56,610 nucleotides of DNA from Anabaena sphaerica FACHB-251. GTDB taxonomy: Bacteria; Cyanobacteriota; Cyanobacteriia; Cyanobacteriales; Nostocaceae. The stretch's first letter is position 1; every line of letters begins with the position of its first letter. The position numbers were made by a program, and so were the translations under genes. Of this stretch, positions 1 to 8,010 are shown piece by piece. The stretch spans positions 1 through 56,610 of the forward strand of contig NZ_JACJQU010000028.1 in NCBI RefSeq assembly GCF_014696825.1, written 5' to 3'. The notes under the pieces are model-generated. The model had not been told where the DNA came from and did not search any database. It was given only the letters and a program-made list of their open reading frames with translations.

Positions 1-4
1 AGAA

Positions 5-88
5 GGAGCAGGGGAGCAGGGGAGCAGGGGAGCAGGGGAGCAGGGGAGCAGGGGAGCAGAGGAGCAGGGGAGCAGGGGAGCAGGGGAG
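5..88. repeat. 8-bp tandem repeat (ggggagca)n
   Basis: About ten head-to-tail copies of an 8-base unit, GGGGAGCA, with one base change near position 60. It lies downstream of the reverse-strand glycosidase gene. It is followed by pyrimidine-rich runs built on 'ttccc' and 'ccccat'. It is a simple minisatellite with no coding potential, and copy number probably varies between strains. Confidence 0.9.
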
Positions 89-155
89 AATAACTGTCTT
101 CTATTCCCAGTCCCTATTCCCTAGCCCCATTCCCCAGTCCCCATCACCCCATCTC

Positions 156-1361
156 CTACGGTTTCCAGCCTGCCAGTAAGTTAGGATAATTTGCTGGTTT
201 GGGGAAGATTTGCTGGAAACCAGCTTGACGTTCTAGGGCTTTTTCTTGGCTGATGTTCCAGAGGGTTTCATAGAAGAAGAAGGAAACGCCAGCAAAATTG
301 CGATCGCGCACTTTTTGGATTTGGGTTTTAATCTGCTGCATGGGGACTGAGCGATTTTTTAACCCGCTCAAAATGCCTATACTTACAGGTATATGTTTCC
401 GTGCAGCTTTCACTTCTGGGTATTCTAATTCGCTGATAAATACATTCAAGTCATCACGATATATCTGCAAAACTAAGTCTTCTACTAATCCCATCCTTTC
501 CCATTTCTGCCAGTCTGCTAAAAAGTATTCGTAAGAAAAACGTTGAGGATTAGGCGCAACGGAAACTATGCAATTCTTTTTATTAGCTTTGATAGCTGTA
601 AAAACCCGCTTCATAAAATCGGTGATTTTGTTTGCTCTCCACCGTACCCATTCTGGATCTTTGGGATTTTTAGATGGTGCTTTACCGCGATGTTCTTTTT
701 TGTAGAGTGCCACTGTGTAGGCATCATAGCCCAATTCTGATGGTAAGCCGAAATGGTCATCAAATTGAATCCCGTCAATGTCATAATTTTGGACGATTTC
801 TACAATTAAATCTTGGATAAATTGCTGTACATCGGGACGAAAAGGACTCAGCCAAACCCGATCATGTGTACCTTCTTTGACAATTTTACTGCCGTTACTG
901 CGATTGGTCAGCCATTGGGGGCGATTTTTGGCTAGGAGGGAATCCGCAGGAGCCATAAAGCCAAATTCAAACCAAGGAATGACTGTTAAGCCTTGTTTAT
1001 GTCCTTCAGTAACGATTTCTTTGAGCATATCTCGTCCTTGTAATCCCGGTGTGGGATCTAGGGATTTGCCAATTACTTTAGCTGCAACTTTGCTAGGATA
1101 AAGTGTATAACCCCAGTTCCATACAGTTGGATAAACGGTATTGAAGTTTAACTCATCTAGACGTTGTAGGGATTGTTGCAAGCGACCGCGCTCAAATAAG
1201 ACATCGCTATCAATATTTGTTAACCACACTCCCCTTAACTCTGATGTCTGCCCTTGAGGAATAGCAGTTTGAGCTTTTAAAGGTAACGATAGCATGACTA
1301 CAGCTATCATACTCAGCATAAATACAACTGCAAATAACCCTGATTTTATCCGTTGACGCAC
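156..1361 (-). CDS. Secreted glycoside hydrolase-like protein (GHL10/DUF187 family)
   Basis: A 401-residue protein. The GTG start is chosen because a GAGG ribosome site lies about 6 bases upstream. Residues 1-33 form a signal peptide with a hydrophobic core, ending near LKAQTA, so the protein is probably exported. The mature part begins ELRGVWLTNIDSDVLF, which matches the (beta/alpha)8-barrel family of glycosyl hydrolase-like 10 proteins. Other family-like segments are IDGIQFDDHFGLP, with acidic residues at a likely active-site strand, and VSVAPNPQRFSYEYFLADWQKW. The substrate is unknown; related proteins are thought to act on cell-wall or exopolysaccharide glycans. It stands alone, with non-coding DNA on both sides. 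The family call is firm; the enzymatic activity is inferred. Confidence 0.85.
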   Translation of the reverse strand: MRQRIKSGLFAVVFMLSMIAVVMLSLPLKAQTAIPQGQTSELRGVWLTNIDSDVLFERGRLQQSLQRLDELNFNTVYPTVWNWGYTLYPSKVAAKVIGKSLDPTPGLQGRDMLKEIVTEGHKQGLTVIPWFEFGFMAPADSLLAKNRPQWLTNRSNGSKIVKEGTHDRVWLSPFRPDVQQFIQDLIVEIVQNYDIDGIQFDDHFGLPSELGYDAYTVALYKKEHRGKAPSKNPKDPEWVRWRANKITDFMKRVFTAIKANKKNCIVSVAPNPQRFSYEYFLADWQKWERMGLVEDLVLQIYRDDLNVFISELEYPEVKAARKHIPVSIGILSGLKNRSVPMQQIKTQIQKVRDRNFAGVSFFFYETLWNISQEKALERQAGFQQIFPKPANYPNLLAGWKP

Positions 1362-1841
1362 ATTTTACCTCAGAAATTCCCTGAGTAAGAGACTCAGATC
1401 ACAGCCGAGATGTTGCCTTGTGGTTTAACATTCGGGAACTGCGGCAGCAATCAGCGGTTAGTAGGCGTTTTGCAATGATCAACCCCTACAACAAGCGGTC
1501 AGCAGTAATATCATTTTGGTGCATCAATTTGTAAGTAGGTTTTGTACTTCCTGGAACTTGGAATATGCTGTGTTAGTCAACTAAGAAGTTGTTGGTGGAG
1601 TCTGGGTGTAGGGAAGAGATTTCTACGCTTTTAGAAATTATCAACGGATATTTAGGTAAATAGCAGAGTTCTGCTCACCTAAGATTTGCCTCTCTCTTAT
1701 ATTGCTGGCTTTCCTTCACTCAGCAATTACGTATGTCTTGGTGATTATTGTTTCACATCTAGAAAGTAAAAAAATTGGCTTAAATTTTCCGGATTTGCAA
1801 AAAATTTTGAGTTTATTGTTACACGTAAATATGTAAGCACG
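1362..1841. other. Intergenic region, no gene seen
   Basis: About 480 bases between two divergently read genes, so it should contain the promoters of both. I see no open frame with a credible ribosome site, no strong hairpin and no long repeat. It ends in AT-rich sequence directly upstream of the next gene. Confidence 0.5.
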
Positions 1842-2222
1842 ATGAATATCAAACTCGATAAACACACTCCAGACAGCCTGGCATCTTTATTTGTCCTTCT
1901 GATGGAAGAAGGGATGACACCAAATCAAATCATGGTGGGTATTGTTCGCCTAGCGACGGATAGCAAAGAATTAGAAGGCACGATTGTATCAGCCGATTGT
2001 CTGCGTTTCCTGTTGGCGACAATGCCAGTAGATACCAGTGCGCCAGGGGTGACAGAGTTTATTTTGTCCCTAGCCAAAGAAGGTGTTAGTACCTTGATGT
2101 TGTTGGATGCTTTGGGTTTTGCCTGCTATGTTCGTGGTTTGTTCGATGCGGCAAGTGTAATCCGCTTGACTTATCAGAGATTGCAAGCCGATAAAATCAT
2201 TTCCCAAATGCTACGCGATTAA
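1842..2222 (+). CDS. Conserved cyanobacterial hypothetical protein
   Basis: A 126-residue soluble, probably all-helical protein beginning MNIKLDKHTPDSLASLFVLL. It has no signal peptide, membrane segment or catalytic motif that I recognise. The coding quality is good: normal composition, no low complexity, and a stop just before a non-coding region. No clear Shine-Dalgarno site precedes the ATG, which is common in cyanobacteria. The gene stands alone, downstream of a 480-base intergenic region and upstream of the candidate structured RNA. I assign no function. The leucine-rich helices (VRLATDSKELEGTIVSADCL and the following segment) could be an interaction surface, but this is a guess. Confidence 0.7.
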   Translation: MNIKLDKHTPDSLASLFVLLMEEGMTPNQIMVGIVRLATDSKELEGTIVSADCLRFLLATMPVDTSAPGVTEFILSLAKEGVSTLMLLDALGFACYVRGLFDAASVIRLTYQRLQADKIISQMLRD

Positions 2223-2309
2223 AAGTTAATGATCAATAAATGTTTCTTTGACAATGCTGATGGAAAATCAAAAAATGCCCAACCAAAAAATGGATGAACT
2301 AATAAAAGA

Positions 2310-2625
2310 TTTATATGTGTCCTGTGAGATATTTAGCCAGTTGTAGTGAAGCGGCGACAAAGTTAATGGACTGCTACAACATATAGGGGTGTTGTACAGT
2401 GCTTCATCAACAACTGGCGAGTAGGTGTAAGTTCTGAGGGTTGGCTGCAATCCGTCCCTCGGAACAATCCTTAACTGTCCCGTTCTTTTTGTTGATATTC
2501 CCATTAAAACGGTAACGAAAAAATTTTGTCTGCCAAATTGCCAAAACCTCGGATTATTTGGCTCACGGCTGAAAAACTGATTTGATTGCATAGATGGGGC
2601 GTTGAGGAGCGCCCCTCTTCCTATT
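2310..2625 (+). ncRNA. Candidate structured non-coding RNA
   Basis: A stretch of about 300 bases without a credible gene but with ordered inverted repeats. One is a GTTGTAG...CTACAAC stem near 2339-2379. Another is a 9-bp stem, TTCTGAGGG with CCCTCGGAA, around 2431-2464, with one G-U pair. The stretch ends in a GC-rich hairpin, GGGGCG/CGCCCC at 2596-2615, followed by a pyrimidine-rich tail like an intrinsic terminator. A TTGACA box lies at 2248-2253 and an AT-rich -10-like stretch near 2300. It does not match RNase P RNA, tmRNA or SRP RNA as I know them. A 6S-type RNA or a lineage-specific sRNA is possible. The 5' end is approximate. Confidence 0.4.
2596..2622 (+). terminator. GC-rich hairpin terminator of the candidate RNA
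   Basis: A six-base-pair perfect GC stem (2596-2601 with 2610-2615) with an 8-base loop, followed by TCTTCC. The tail is only moderately T-rich. Confidence 0.5.
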
Positions 2626-2657
2626 TCTGCAAAGATGGGGAGATGGGGAGAAAAATT

Positions 2658-2702
<45 letters not shown>

Positions 2703-2824
2703 TTTGCTGTATAAAATAGACTCATATACTTATTTTACTGATAATTACGCCTCAAGGGTCATTATAAATAGAATTTGTTTCATTTATTCTGGCAATGTGC
2801 CTGATAAAAATAAGTGAGAGAGAA

Positions 2825-3154
2825 ATGTTATCTAGTAAAGAAAACTACTTAAAAGCTACTCATTTAGTTAGTGAAATTAACGATAATATAGCGGAACAAT
2901 TATGTGGTGGGGCTATTACTACTCCTGAAACTACAGGGGAAAATAACCTTGGCACTCTGCCCACAACAGGCAATAAAACAAGTATCCCATCTACCATAGC
3001 CTATGATGCTTTTGGTTTAACTCCCTTTTTTCCTGATTTGCCGACGACAAAATTGCCACGTTTAGGACCACTTGACCCTTCTAGCAGAACTGCTCCTACT
3101 CCCAAAAATGCTATTACCATAACCATACCGCTACCATTACCTGTTTGGAGTTGA
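2825..3154 (+). CDS. Putative double-glycine leader peptide, orphan precursor 1
   Basis: About 109 residues from the ATG at 2825, which has a purine-rich GTGAGAGAGAA site in front of it. An upstream in-frame ATG at 2795 would add ten residues but has a weaker context. The N-terminal 28 residues are charged and helical and end in AEQLCGG, like the leaders removed by peptidase-containing ABC transporters after a Gly-Gly. The remainder is rich in Pro, Thr, Gly and Ala with almost no Cys, ending PLPLPVWS. It sits one gene before a second peptide with the same architecture, and a third lies at 29.5 kb. No export or modification gene is adjacent. The leader resemblance is seen in the sequence; secretion or bacteriocin-like function is inferred. 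Confidence 0.55.
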   Translation: MLSSKENYLKATHLVSEINDNIAEQLCGGAITTPETTGENNLGTLPTTGNKTSIPSTIAYDAFGLTPFFPDLPTTKLPRLGPLDPSSRTAPTPKNAITITIPLPLPVWS

Positions 3155-3329
3155 TAGGGCTAAAAACGGTTTACGGTATGGGGGTGGGAGCAATGCTAAA
3201 ACCCTAGTTCATTTCTAGTTCATTGGATGGAGTTGAATCCATCTCTTTGGATTTATGAATTTATGATCAATAGTCTTTAAAATGGAGGGCTGAGGTAAAT
3301 AAATATCTAAGTAAGTGAGGCGATAATTT

Positions 3330-3563
3330 ATGTCCAAGCTAATGATTAAATCTCAGCCGCTGGTTGATTTGTCAACAGTGGAACAGCAGCTTTTCGCTGG
3401 TGGACAATCCAATCCTATGGAATTAGGTAATATGCCTAATGTTTTAGGTAATGGTTTTCCCAATGTAGCAGGTGCTAATAACCCCTTTGGAAGTACGAAA
3501 ACAAGCAATACCGACGAAAAAATCCAGGCTTACAATAATAATGTTGGCACAATTCTTTACTAA
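3330..3563 (+). CDS. Putative double-glycine leader peptide, orphan precursor 2
   Basis: A 77-residue peptide. Residues 1-25 end in LSTVEQQLFAGG, very close to the bacteriocin-type signal motif (LS..E....GG). The presumed core of about 52 residues is rich in Asn, Gly and Pro (GNMPNVLGNGFPNVAGANNP) and has no cysteine. A plausible ribosome site, GTGAGG, lies upstream of the ATG. A symmetric terminator follows at 3647-3679. It lies 175 bases after the related peptide gene and may share its transcript. No transporter, cyclase or methyltransferase for such peptides is in the window, so it would depend on machinery elsewhere. Confidence 0.65.
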   Translation: MSKLMIKSQPLVDLSTVEQQLFAGGQSNPMELGNMPNVLGNGFPNVAGANNPFGSTKTSNTDEKIQAYNNNVGTILY

Positions 3564-3646
3564 ACCTAGTTGCTGGTTATAACGGTGATGGGGTAATGGA
3601 TATAAAAATTAATTCTTGCTCCTGAAACTCCTGAAATTCCGGTATT

Positions 3647-3679
3647 ATATCCCCGAATTATCTAATAAATCGGGGATAT
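3647..3679. terminator. Bidirectional hairpin terminator
   Basis: A 10-bp perfect inverted repeat (ATATCCCCGA with TCGGGGATAT) around a 13-base AT-rich loop, between the rightward peptide gene and the leftward PAS-CRP gene. It is followed by TTTT on the plus strand. Its core resembles the larger inverted repeat before ileS. Confidence 0.7.
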
Positions 3680-3690
3680 TTTGGTAATTA

Positions 3691-4857
3691 CTACGAATGT
3701 TTGCAAATAATATGTTTTTTATCATCAAAGCTAATCAAACCTTGTTCTTGGAATTGACCGAGTAAGCGTGTAATTGTGACTCTGGTAGTAGCACAAGCAC
3801 TGGCCATATCTTCATGAGTGAGGCGAAAAGTGAGGCGTGTTCCTCCTGGGAATGGTTCCCCAATTTGCTGTTTTAAAAGTTCTAATAAATGGTGTAGTCT
3901 GTCTTGTACTTTTCCCTTACCAGCAATAAATAGAAAAGATTGTGTCTGTTGTAATCGCTGGTTAATTTTGGGTAACAGGATTTCATTGAGGGAGGGTACA
4001 ACTGCTATTTCTGACGTGTAAATGGATACTAATTCTACATCTGCAAGGGCTGTGGCTTGGTAAATGGGTAGAGATGTCATAGTGGAACCAAAAACCATTC
4101 CTTTTGTTGCTAACCCTGTCAGCCTTTCTGCTCCTGTTTCATAAAATGTACTGAGTTTAACTAAACCCTGACGAACACACCAGATTAAGAGCGGGTTGAG
4201 GGGAATATTTTCTCCTTTAGAATATTTATGTATAGGACTATTCTCAATTAAGTCTGTGTGGTTCTGAATAGCTGTTGATTCTATTCGCTGATGTTCAGAA
4301 ATTTTTCGCAGTAACCAGTGTAGGTTTGTCTCTTTCCCATGCGGCTGTGAGACAGATTGGACTGTCAAATAGGCATCAAAGTAATCATCATGACGTGGTT
4401 TTAATTGTAATAATATTTCTCGGACTTGCTCAGATTTACCTATCTGGTTAAGTGTACTGTAAAAGTGTTGGTGTTGTTCTCGTGGGATGAAATTAATTAT
4501 TGGTTTACCAACTAGAAAATTTTGGGCAACGTTGAGTAACTGTGATGCAGCACGGTTGGCTTCTTTGATGATCCCTTTTTCATTCGTTACTAAATAAGCT
4601 GCTGGCGCAAACTCAAATAAATTTTGGTAATGTTGGCGTTGTGTTTCCAGTAAGTTGCGGTTTTGTAAGAGTTCTTCATTTTGTTGGTAAAGCTCCTCAG
4701 CCGCTAATTGCACCATTCTTGATGTCGTGTACAGTTCTTTAAATGCTTCAGGCAGTAGCTCCGAGGGTATCCAGGGTAATACGGTAGCAGTTTGGTATAA
4801 ATCTGCTAAATGTTTGTGTAATAGTTCTGCGCGTTGGACAAATAGTTCTAGATTCAC
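3691..4857 (-). CDS. PAS-domain Crp/Fnr-family transcription regulator
   Basis: A 388-residue fusion. Residues 1-70 are helical (LAAEELYQQNEELLQNRNLL, coiled-coil-like). Residues about 75-190 are a PAS domain (FEFAPAAYLVTNEKGIIKEA). About 205-300 is a Crp-type cyclic-nucleotide-binding fold with a degraded effector pocket. About 305-388 is a Crp-type winged helix (LTHEDMASACATTRVTITRL). The order suggests that a signal sensed by PAS modulates DNA binding; the ligand is unknown. The Fnr cysteine cluster is not present. It has no operon partner, lies convergent with the double-glycine peptide gene, and could regulate it, but only proximity supports that. Domain calls are confident; the regulon is unknown. 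Confidence 0.85.
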   Translation of the reverse strand: MNLELFVQRAELLHKHLADLYQTATVLPWIPSELLPEAFKELYTTSRMVQLAAEELYQQNEELLQNRNLLETQRQHYQNLFEFAPAAYLVTNEKGIIKEANRAASQLLNVAQNFLVGKPIINFIPREQHQHFYSTLNQIGKSEQVREILLQLKPRHDDYFDAYLTVQSVSQPHGKETNLHWLLRKISEHQRIESTAIQNHTDLIENSPIHKYSKGENIPLNPLLIWCVRQGLVKLSTFYETGAERLTGLATKGMVFGSTMTSLPIYQATALADVELVSIYTSEIAVVPSLNEILLPKINQRLQQTQSFLFIAGKGKVQDRLHHLLELLKQQIGEPFPGGTRLTFRLTHEDMASACATTRVTITRLLGQFQEQGLISFDDKKHIICKHS

Positions 4858-5168
4858 CTTTTAATTACCACTTCTATATGGCAGATATTGGTTAAAAATT
4901 CCACTACCTCTAATTTGGGAAAACTTATAGCATCTTTAATCTGCTAAGAGATGAAATGTTATTTAGATTTTAAGGGATGATTACTACTTGTAGCGTTTAG
5001 CTATATTTATTTATATGAATTTAAGTTTAAGGATAAATATAAAACTTAATATCGGAAAAGGCAAGAGGCACTCATGCAAAAGGCAAAAGTAAAACCCTTG
5101 CCATCACTGAATTTGAGCTTTCAAGAATGTCCTAACCGCCTTGTCCACTGCTATAATTAATATTGAGA
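4858..5168. other. Intergenic region, no gene seen
   Basis: AT-rich DNA of about 310 bases containing short 'aaaggcaa' echoes near 5057-5090. It should hold the promoter of the reverse-strand PAS-CRP gene. I see no coherent open frame, strong terminator or known RNA. Confidence 0.45.
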
Positions 5169-5387
5169 TTAGCGATAGTAAAGCGCCCCGTAGGAATCAC
5201 CTGGTTTTTCCTGCAATTGTCCGTGATCATGTTGTTTTTGCACCTCATACCACTCATCCATACAGTATTCAGACCAACAGAAGCAATATTCATACCAGCA
5301 AAAATCGCATAAATTGGCATCTGCTATTTGCTCACTATTTGAATGGGGTGTAACGCTGTTACGAGGACAGTGGATGTAATTACTCAT
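5169..5387 (-). CDS. Small Cys/aromatic-rich hypothetical protein
   Basis: Seventy-two residues. The ATG has a good Shine-Dalgarno site (AAAGGAG, about 9 bases upstream), which argues for a real gene. The middle is unusual: CDFCWYEYCFCWSEYC packs five cysteines among Trp, Tyr and Phe, and a sixth Cys lies near the N-terminus. This spacing could bind a metal or form disulfides. No signal peptide is visible. It follows the GT4 gene at 52 bases on the same strand, so the two may be co-transcribed. I do not recognise the family. A shadow frame on the opposite strand is rejected because it lacks a ribosome site. Confidence 0.5.
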   Translation of the reverse strand: MSNYIHCPRNSVTPHSNSEQIADANLCDFCWYEYCFCWSEYCMDEWYEVQKQHDHGQLQEKPGDSYGALYYR

Positions 5388-5438
5388 TGATGTTGACTCC
5401 TTTGATTTGAAGAATAATGTTTTGTATGCTAATAATAA

Positions 5439-6659
5439 TTACTTAATGTCTAAGCAAATTTGCTCATAACGCTGTCCTGCTATTTCCCAGGTAAATTGAG
5501 TTTCCACAAGTTGTCTAGCGTTAACAGAGAGTTGATGTCTGAGTTGTGGCTGTTCAAAAAGTTGAGAAATAGCAGCTATATATTCTGCGGGTTGGTTGGC
5601 TCTTAATGCTCGTATTGGTGTGTTTATACCATCTATAGATAGTCCTTCTAAACCGCGATCGCTCCCCACCACTGGAATACCTGCGGCCATCGCTTCTAGG
5701 GTTTTATTTTTGATGCCAAAACCTGTCCGCATTGGTACAACACATACAGTAGATTTATGTAGATATTCTGCCATTGATGGTACACGACCAGTTACATTAA
5801 TTCCGGGTTTTTGCCCAAGTGCTAAAACTTGCTGTGCTGGACCAGAACCGACTATATGAAAAGTTGTATCAGGGTAAATTTTTTGGATTTCTGGTAATAC
5901 TTCATTGCTGAAAAAACAGACGGCATCAATATTAGCTAAATTATCCATTGCCCCAATAAAAATTATCCGATTCCCCCCCAGATCTGTAGGACGGTTGGGA
6001 AAGGTAACTAAATCCACACCATTAGGAATAACTGCAATTTCAGCGTTTTTGTTAAACTGTTGCAGTTGTTGTTTATCTTCTGCTGTAGTAACTACAATAT
6101 TTGTGAACTTAGAACAGTAATTTTGTTCATAGCGGCGTAACAAAGGCAAATTGATTTTGTCTCTTAATTGATTTTCTGATGTGCCTGTTGCTAATTGATT
6201 AAAACAAGTACCATACACAGAACTATGCACATTGACTATAGTTCTTACTTGCTTTTTAAATTTAGGACTTATGTAAATTTCGTTGACGCTATGTTCACAG
6301 GTAATGACATCACATTTACCAGCCTTGACAAAGTTATCAATCCATGATTGCATTTCTACTGAGTAGCGGTTAAGGACGCTTGGGGGTGTCCCTGTAAATA
6401 AAAATTTACCTAATCGCTGGATTTTTTTGGGTATTCCTGCTGATGTTCCCCGATCTGAGGGACGATCAAAAACAACTAAGTTATCTACGCAATCTCGTAA
6501 ACCTGCTATTTCCGCATCTGTGACATCGGACTCACGTTGAGCTACCAGGGTAATGTTATGATTTTGACTAAGATACTTGAGTAAATTAAACGTCCTGACT
6601 TGGGTTCCTCCCCTGGTTGGTGGATAGGGAAAAGTTGAAGACAGCATAAGGATTTTCAT
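5439..6659 (-). CDS. Glycosyltransferase family 4 (GT-B fold)
   Basis: A 406-residue cytosolic or membrane-associated transferase. The N-terminal half begins MKILMLSSTFPYPPTRGGTQ, with the Gly-Gly loop seen in GT4 enzymes that bind the acceptor. The C-terminal half carries the nucleotide-sugar side: VIPNGVDLVTFP, then IIFIGAMDN, VVPMRTGFGIKNKTLEAMAA (the EX7E-type region) and GIPVVGSDRGLEGL. Length and order are normal. It probably adds a sugar during exopolysaccharide or surface-glycan synthesis; donor and acceptor cannot be read from sequence. It is divergent from the GT2 gene, with 205 bases of shared promoter region between them. Confidence 0.88.
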   Translation of the reverse strand: MKILMLSSTFPYPPTRGGTQVRTFNLLKYLSQNHNITLVAQRESDVTDAEIAGLRDCVDNLVVFDRPSDRGTSAGIPKKIQRLGKFLFTGTPPSVLNRYSVEMQSWIDNFVKAGKCDVITCEHSVNEIYISPKFKKQVRTIVNVHSSVYGTCFNQLATGTSENQLRDKINLPLLRRYEQNYCSKFTNIVVTTAEDKQQLQQFNKNAEIAVIPNGVDLVTFPNRPTDLGGNRIIFIGAMDNLANIDAVCFFSNEVLPEIQKIYPDTTFHIVGSGPAQQVLALGQKPGINVTGRVPSMAEYLHKSTVCVVPMRTGFGIKNKTLEAMAAGIPVVGSDRGLEGLSIDGINTPIRALRANQPAEYIAAISQLFEQPQLRHQLSVNARQLVETQFTWEIAGQRYEQICLDIK

Positions 6660-6864
6660 AAATCTGATAACTTTAGGGTAAAAATTGCTTACTTTGTATA
6701 TAGACTAGATTTACCAAAATATAATAGCACTATGTTCCTTTAGACACTGTAAATAATAATAATTTATACTTTAAGTTTTGTTATTTGCCCAAGATGATCA
6801 GTAAAATTACAGTTTAGCAATCCTCGTTTAAAAAGTTCATTTCCATTAGCAAATTTTTTGGATT

Positions 6865-7851
6865 ATGCCTAAAGTTAGTGTTTGTATTCCCACTTATAAC
6901 CGAGCAAATTTACTTCCTTATGCTGTTAATAGTGTATTATCTCAAACTTACACCGATTTTGAAATAATCATTTGTGATGATGGTTCTACAGATAATACTG
7001 CGGAAATTGTAAATCAATGGGATGATCCACGGATTCGCTATATCAGACAACCTGTTAATGGTGGCCGTAGTCGGAATATGCGTTCTGGTTTTGAAGCTGC
7101 TTGCGGGAGTTATTTTATTAAATTTGATGATGATGATGCTATTACTTGTGAATTTTTAGAGAAAACTGTGGCGGTTTTAGATGCAGAAAAGAGTGTAGAT
7201 TTTGTTTGTACAAATCATTGGATTATTAATCAAAATAATGAAAGAATTGAATCTGCTACTTTGGAAAATTCGCGGAAATGGGGAAAGGATAAGCTGAACA
7301 AAGGGGTAATTCCTGATTTAGTTCGAGAAACTTTTATCAACCAAAGTTTACAAGTTGGTTCTACTTTATTTCGTCGAGATTGTTTATTAGAAGTGGATTT
7401 TATGCGTCCACAAGCTGACGGATGCGAGGATTTTGATTTGCTGGTTCGGTTGGCTATTGCTGGTAAACAAGGGTATTTTTTGACTGAGTTTTTGATGGAA
7501 TATCGGTTTCATGGTGGACAGACAAGTTTAAAACAAAATCTGCATTTTTTGAAGGCTAAGGTGTTTTGTATTGATAGTTATAAGTTTGATGATGTAGAGT
7601 TGGAAAAATTGCGATCGCACAAATTAGCAGTTACTCAGCAAGTATGGGGTTTAAGATTGATTGAAAACGGTGATTCGGTGGAAGGAAGAAAACTTTTACA
7701 AGCATCAAGTCAGGTTTTGGGAAGTGATAAGAAAATCATGCTTGGTTTGATGATGTCTTATTTACCTATCGGTTTACGGAAGTTGGCTTTAGAGGTTTTT
7801 CGTCGGGTGCGTCCCAAGGATTATACTGAGCAGGTAAGGGAAGCAACATGA
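6865..7851 (+). CDS. Glycosyltransferase family 2 (GT-A fold)
   Basis: 328 residues. It begins MPKVSVCIPTYNRANLLPYA, the classic GT2 nucleotide-binding strand, followed by ICDDGSTDNTAEIV and the metal-binding acidic motif KFDDDDAI near residue 90. A further acidic region (ADGCEDFDLLVRLA) fits the catalytic ED motif. The C-terminal 80 residues are helical without an obvious membrane span. It likely transfers a sugar from a nucleotide donor in the same surface-polysaccharide context as the divergent GT4 gene. A MITE-like element starts 14 bases past its stop and probably supplies the transcript end. Confidence 0.9.
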   Translation: MPKVSVCIPTYNRANLLPYAVNSVLSQTYTDFEIIICDDGSTDNTAEIVNQWDDPRIRYIRQPVNGGRSRNMRSGFEAACGSYFIKFDDDDAITCEFLEKTVAVLDAEKSVDFVCTNHWIINQNNERIESATLENSRKWGKDKLNKGVIPDLVRETFINQSLQVGSTLFRRDCLLEVDFMRPQADGCEDFDLLVRLAIAGKQGYFLTEFLMEYRFHGGQTSLKQNLHFLKAKVFCIDSYKFDDVELEKLRSHKLAVTQQVWGLRLIENGDSVEGRKLLQASSQVLGSDKKIMLGLMMSYLPIGLRKLALEVFRRVRPKDYTEQVREAT

Positions 7852-7865
7852 TGATTTAGTTTTTT

Positions 7866-7980
7866 ACTCTCGTTCCCAGTCTCAGACTGGGAATGTTATG
7901 ATAGAGGCTCTGCCTCTACTTTACTATGAAGGCAGAGCCTTCTAAAATTCATTCCCATACAGAGTATGGGAACGAGAGAA
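7866..7980. mobile_element. MITE-like element with 30-bp terminal inverted repeats
   Basis: The ends are inverted copies of about 30 bases, beginning CTCTCGTTCCCA on the left and ending TGGGAACGAGAG on the right. Each arm is itself a small hairpin (CCCAGTCTCAGACTGGG and CCCATACAGAGTATGGG). The interior holds a second pair, GAGGCTCTGCCTC and GGCAGAGCC. It contains no open frame. This is a common cyanobacterial type of non-autonomous element; here it separates the glycosyltransferase from the partition-like island. Confidence 0.85.
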
Positions 7981-8010
7981 AGGATAATTATATATGACAA
8001 AGCTAACTAT

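Noticed and set aside
2268-2591. A 107-codon frame on the reverse strand
   Set aside because: No ribosome site, no recognisable family, and it overlaps ordered stems that suggest an RNA on the plus strand.
5141-5353. A 70-codon forward frame opposite the Cys-rich gene
   Set aside because: No ribosome site; the reverse-strand frame has a good one.
7866-7980. CRISPR-like array
   Set aside because: The repeats are inverted, not direct, and there are no spacers; it is a MITE. No CRISPR array was seen in the window.
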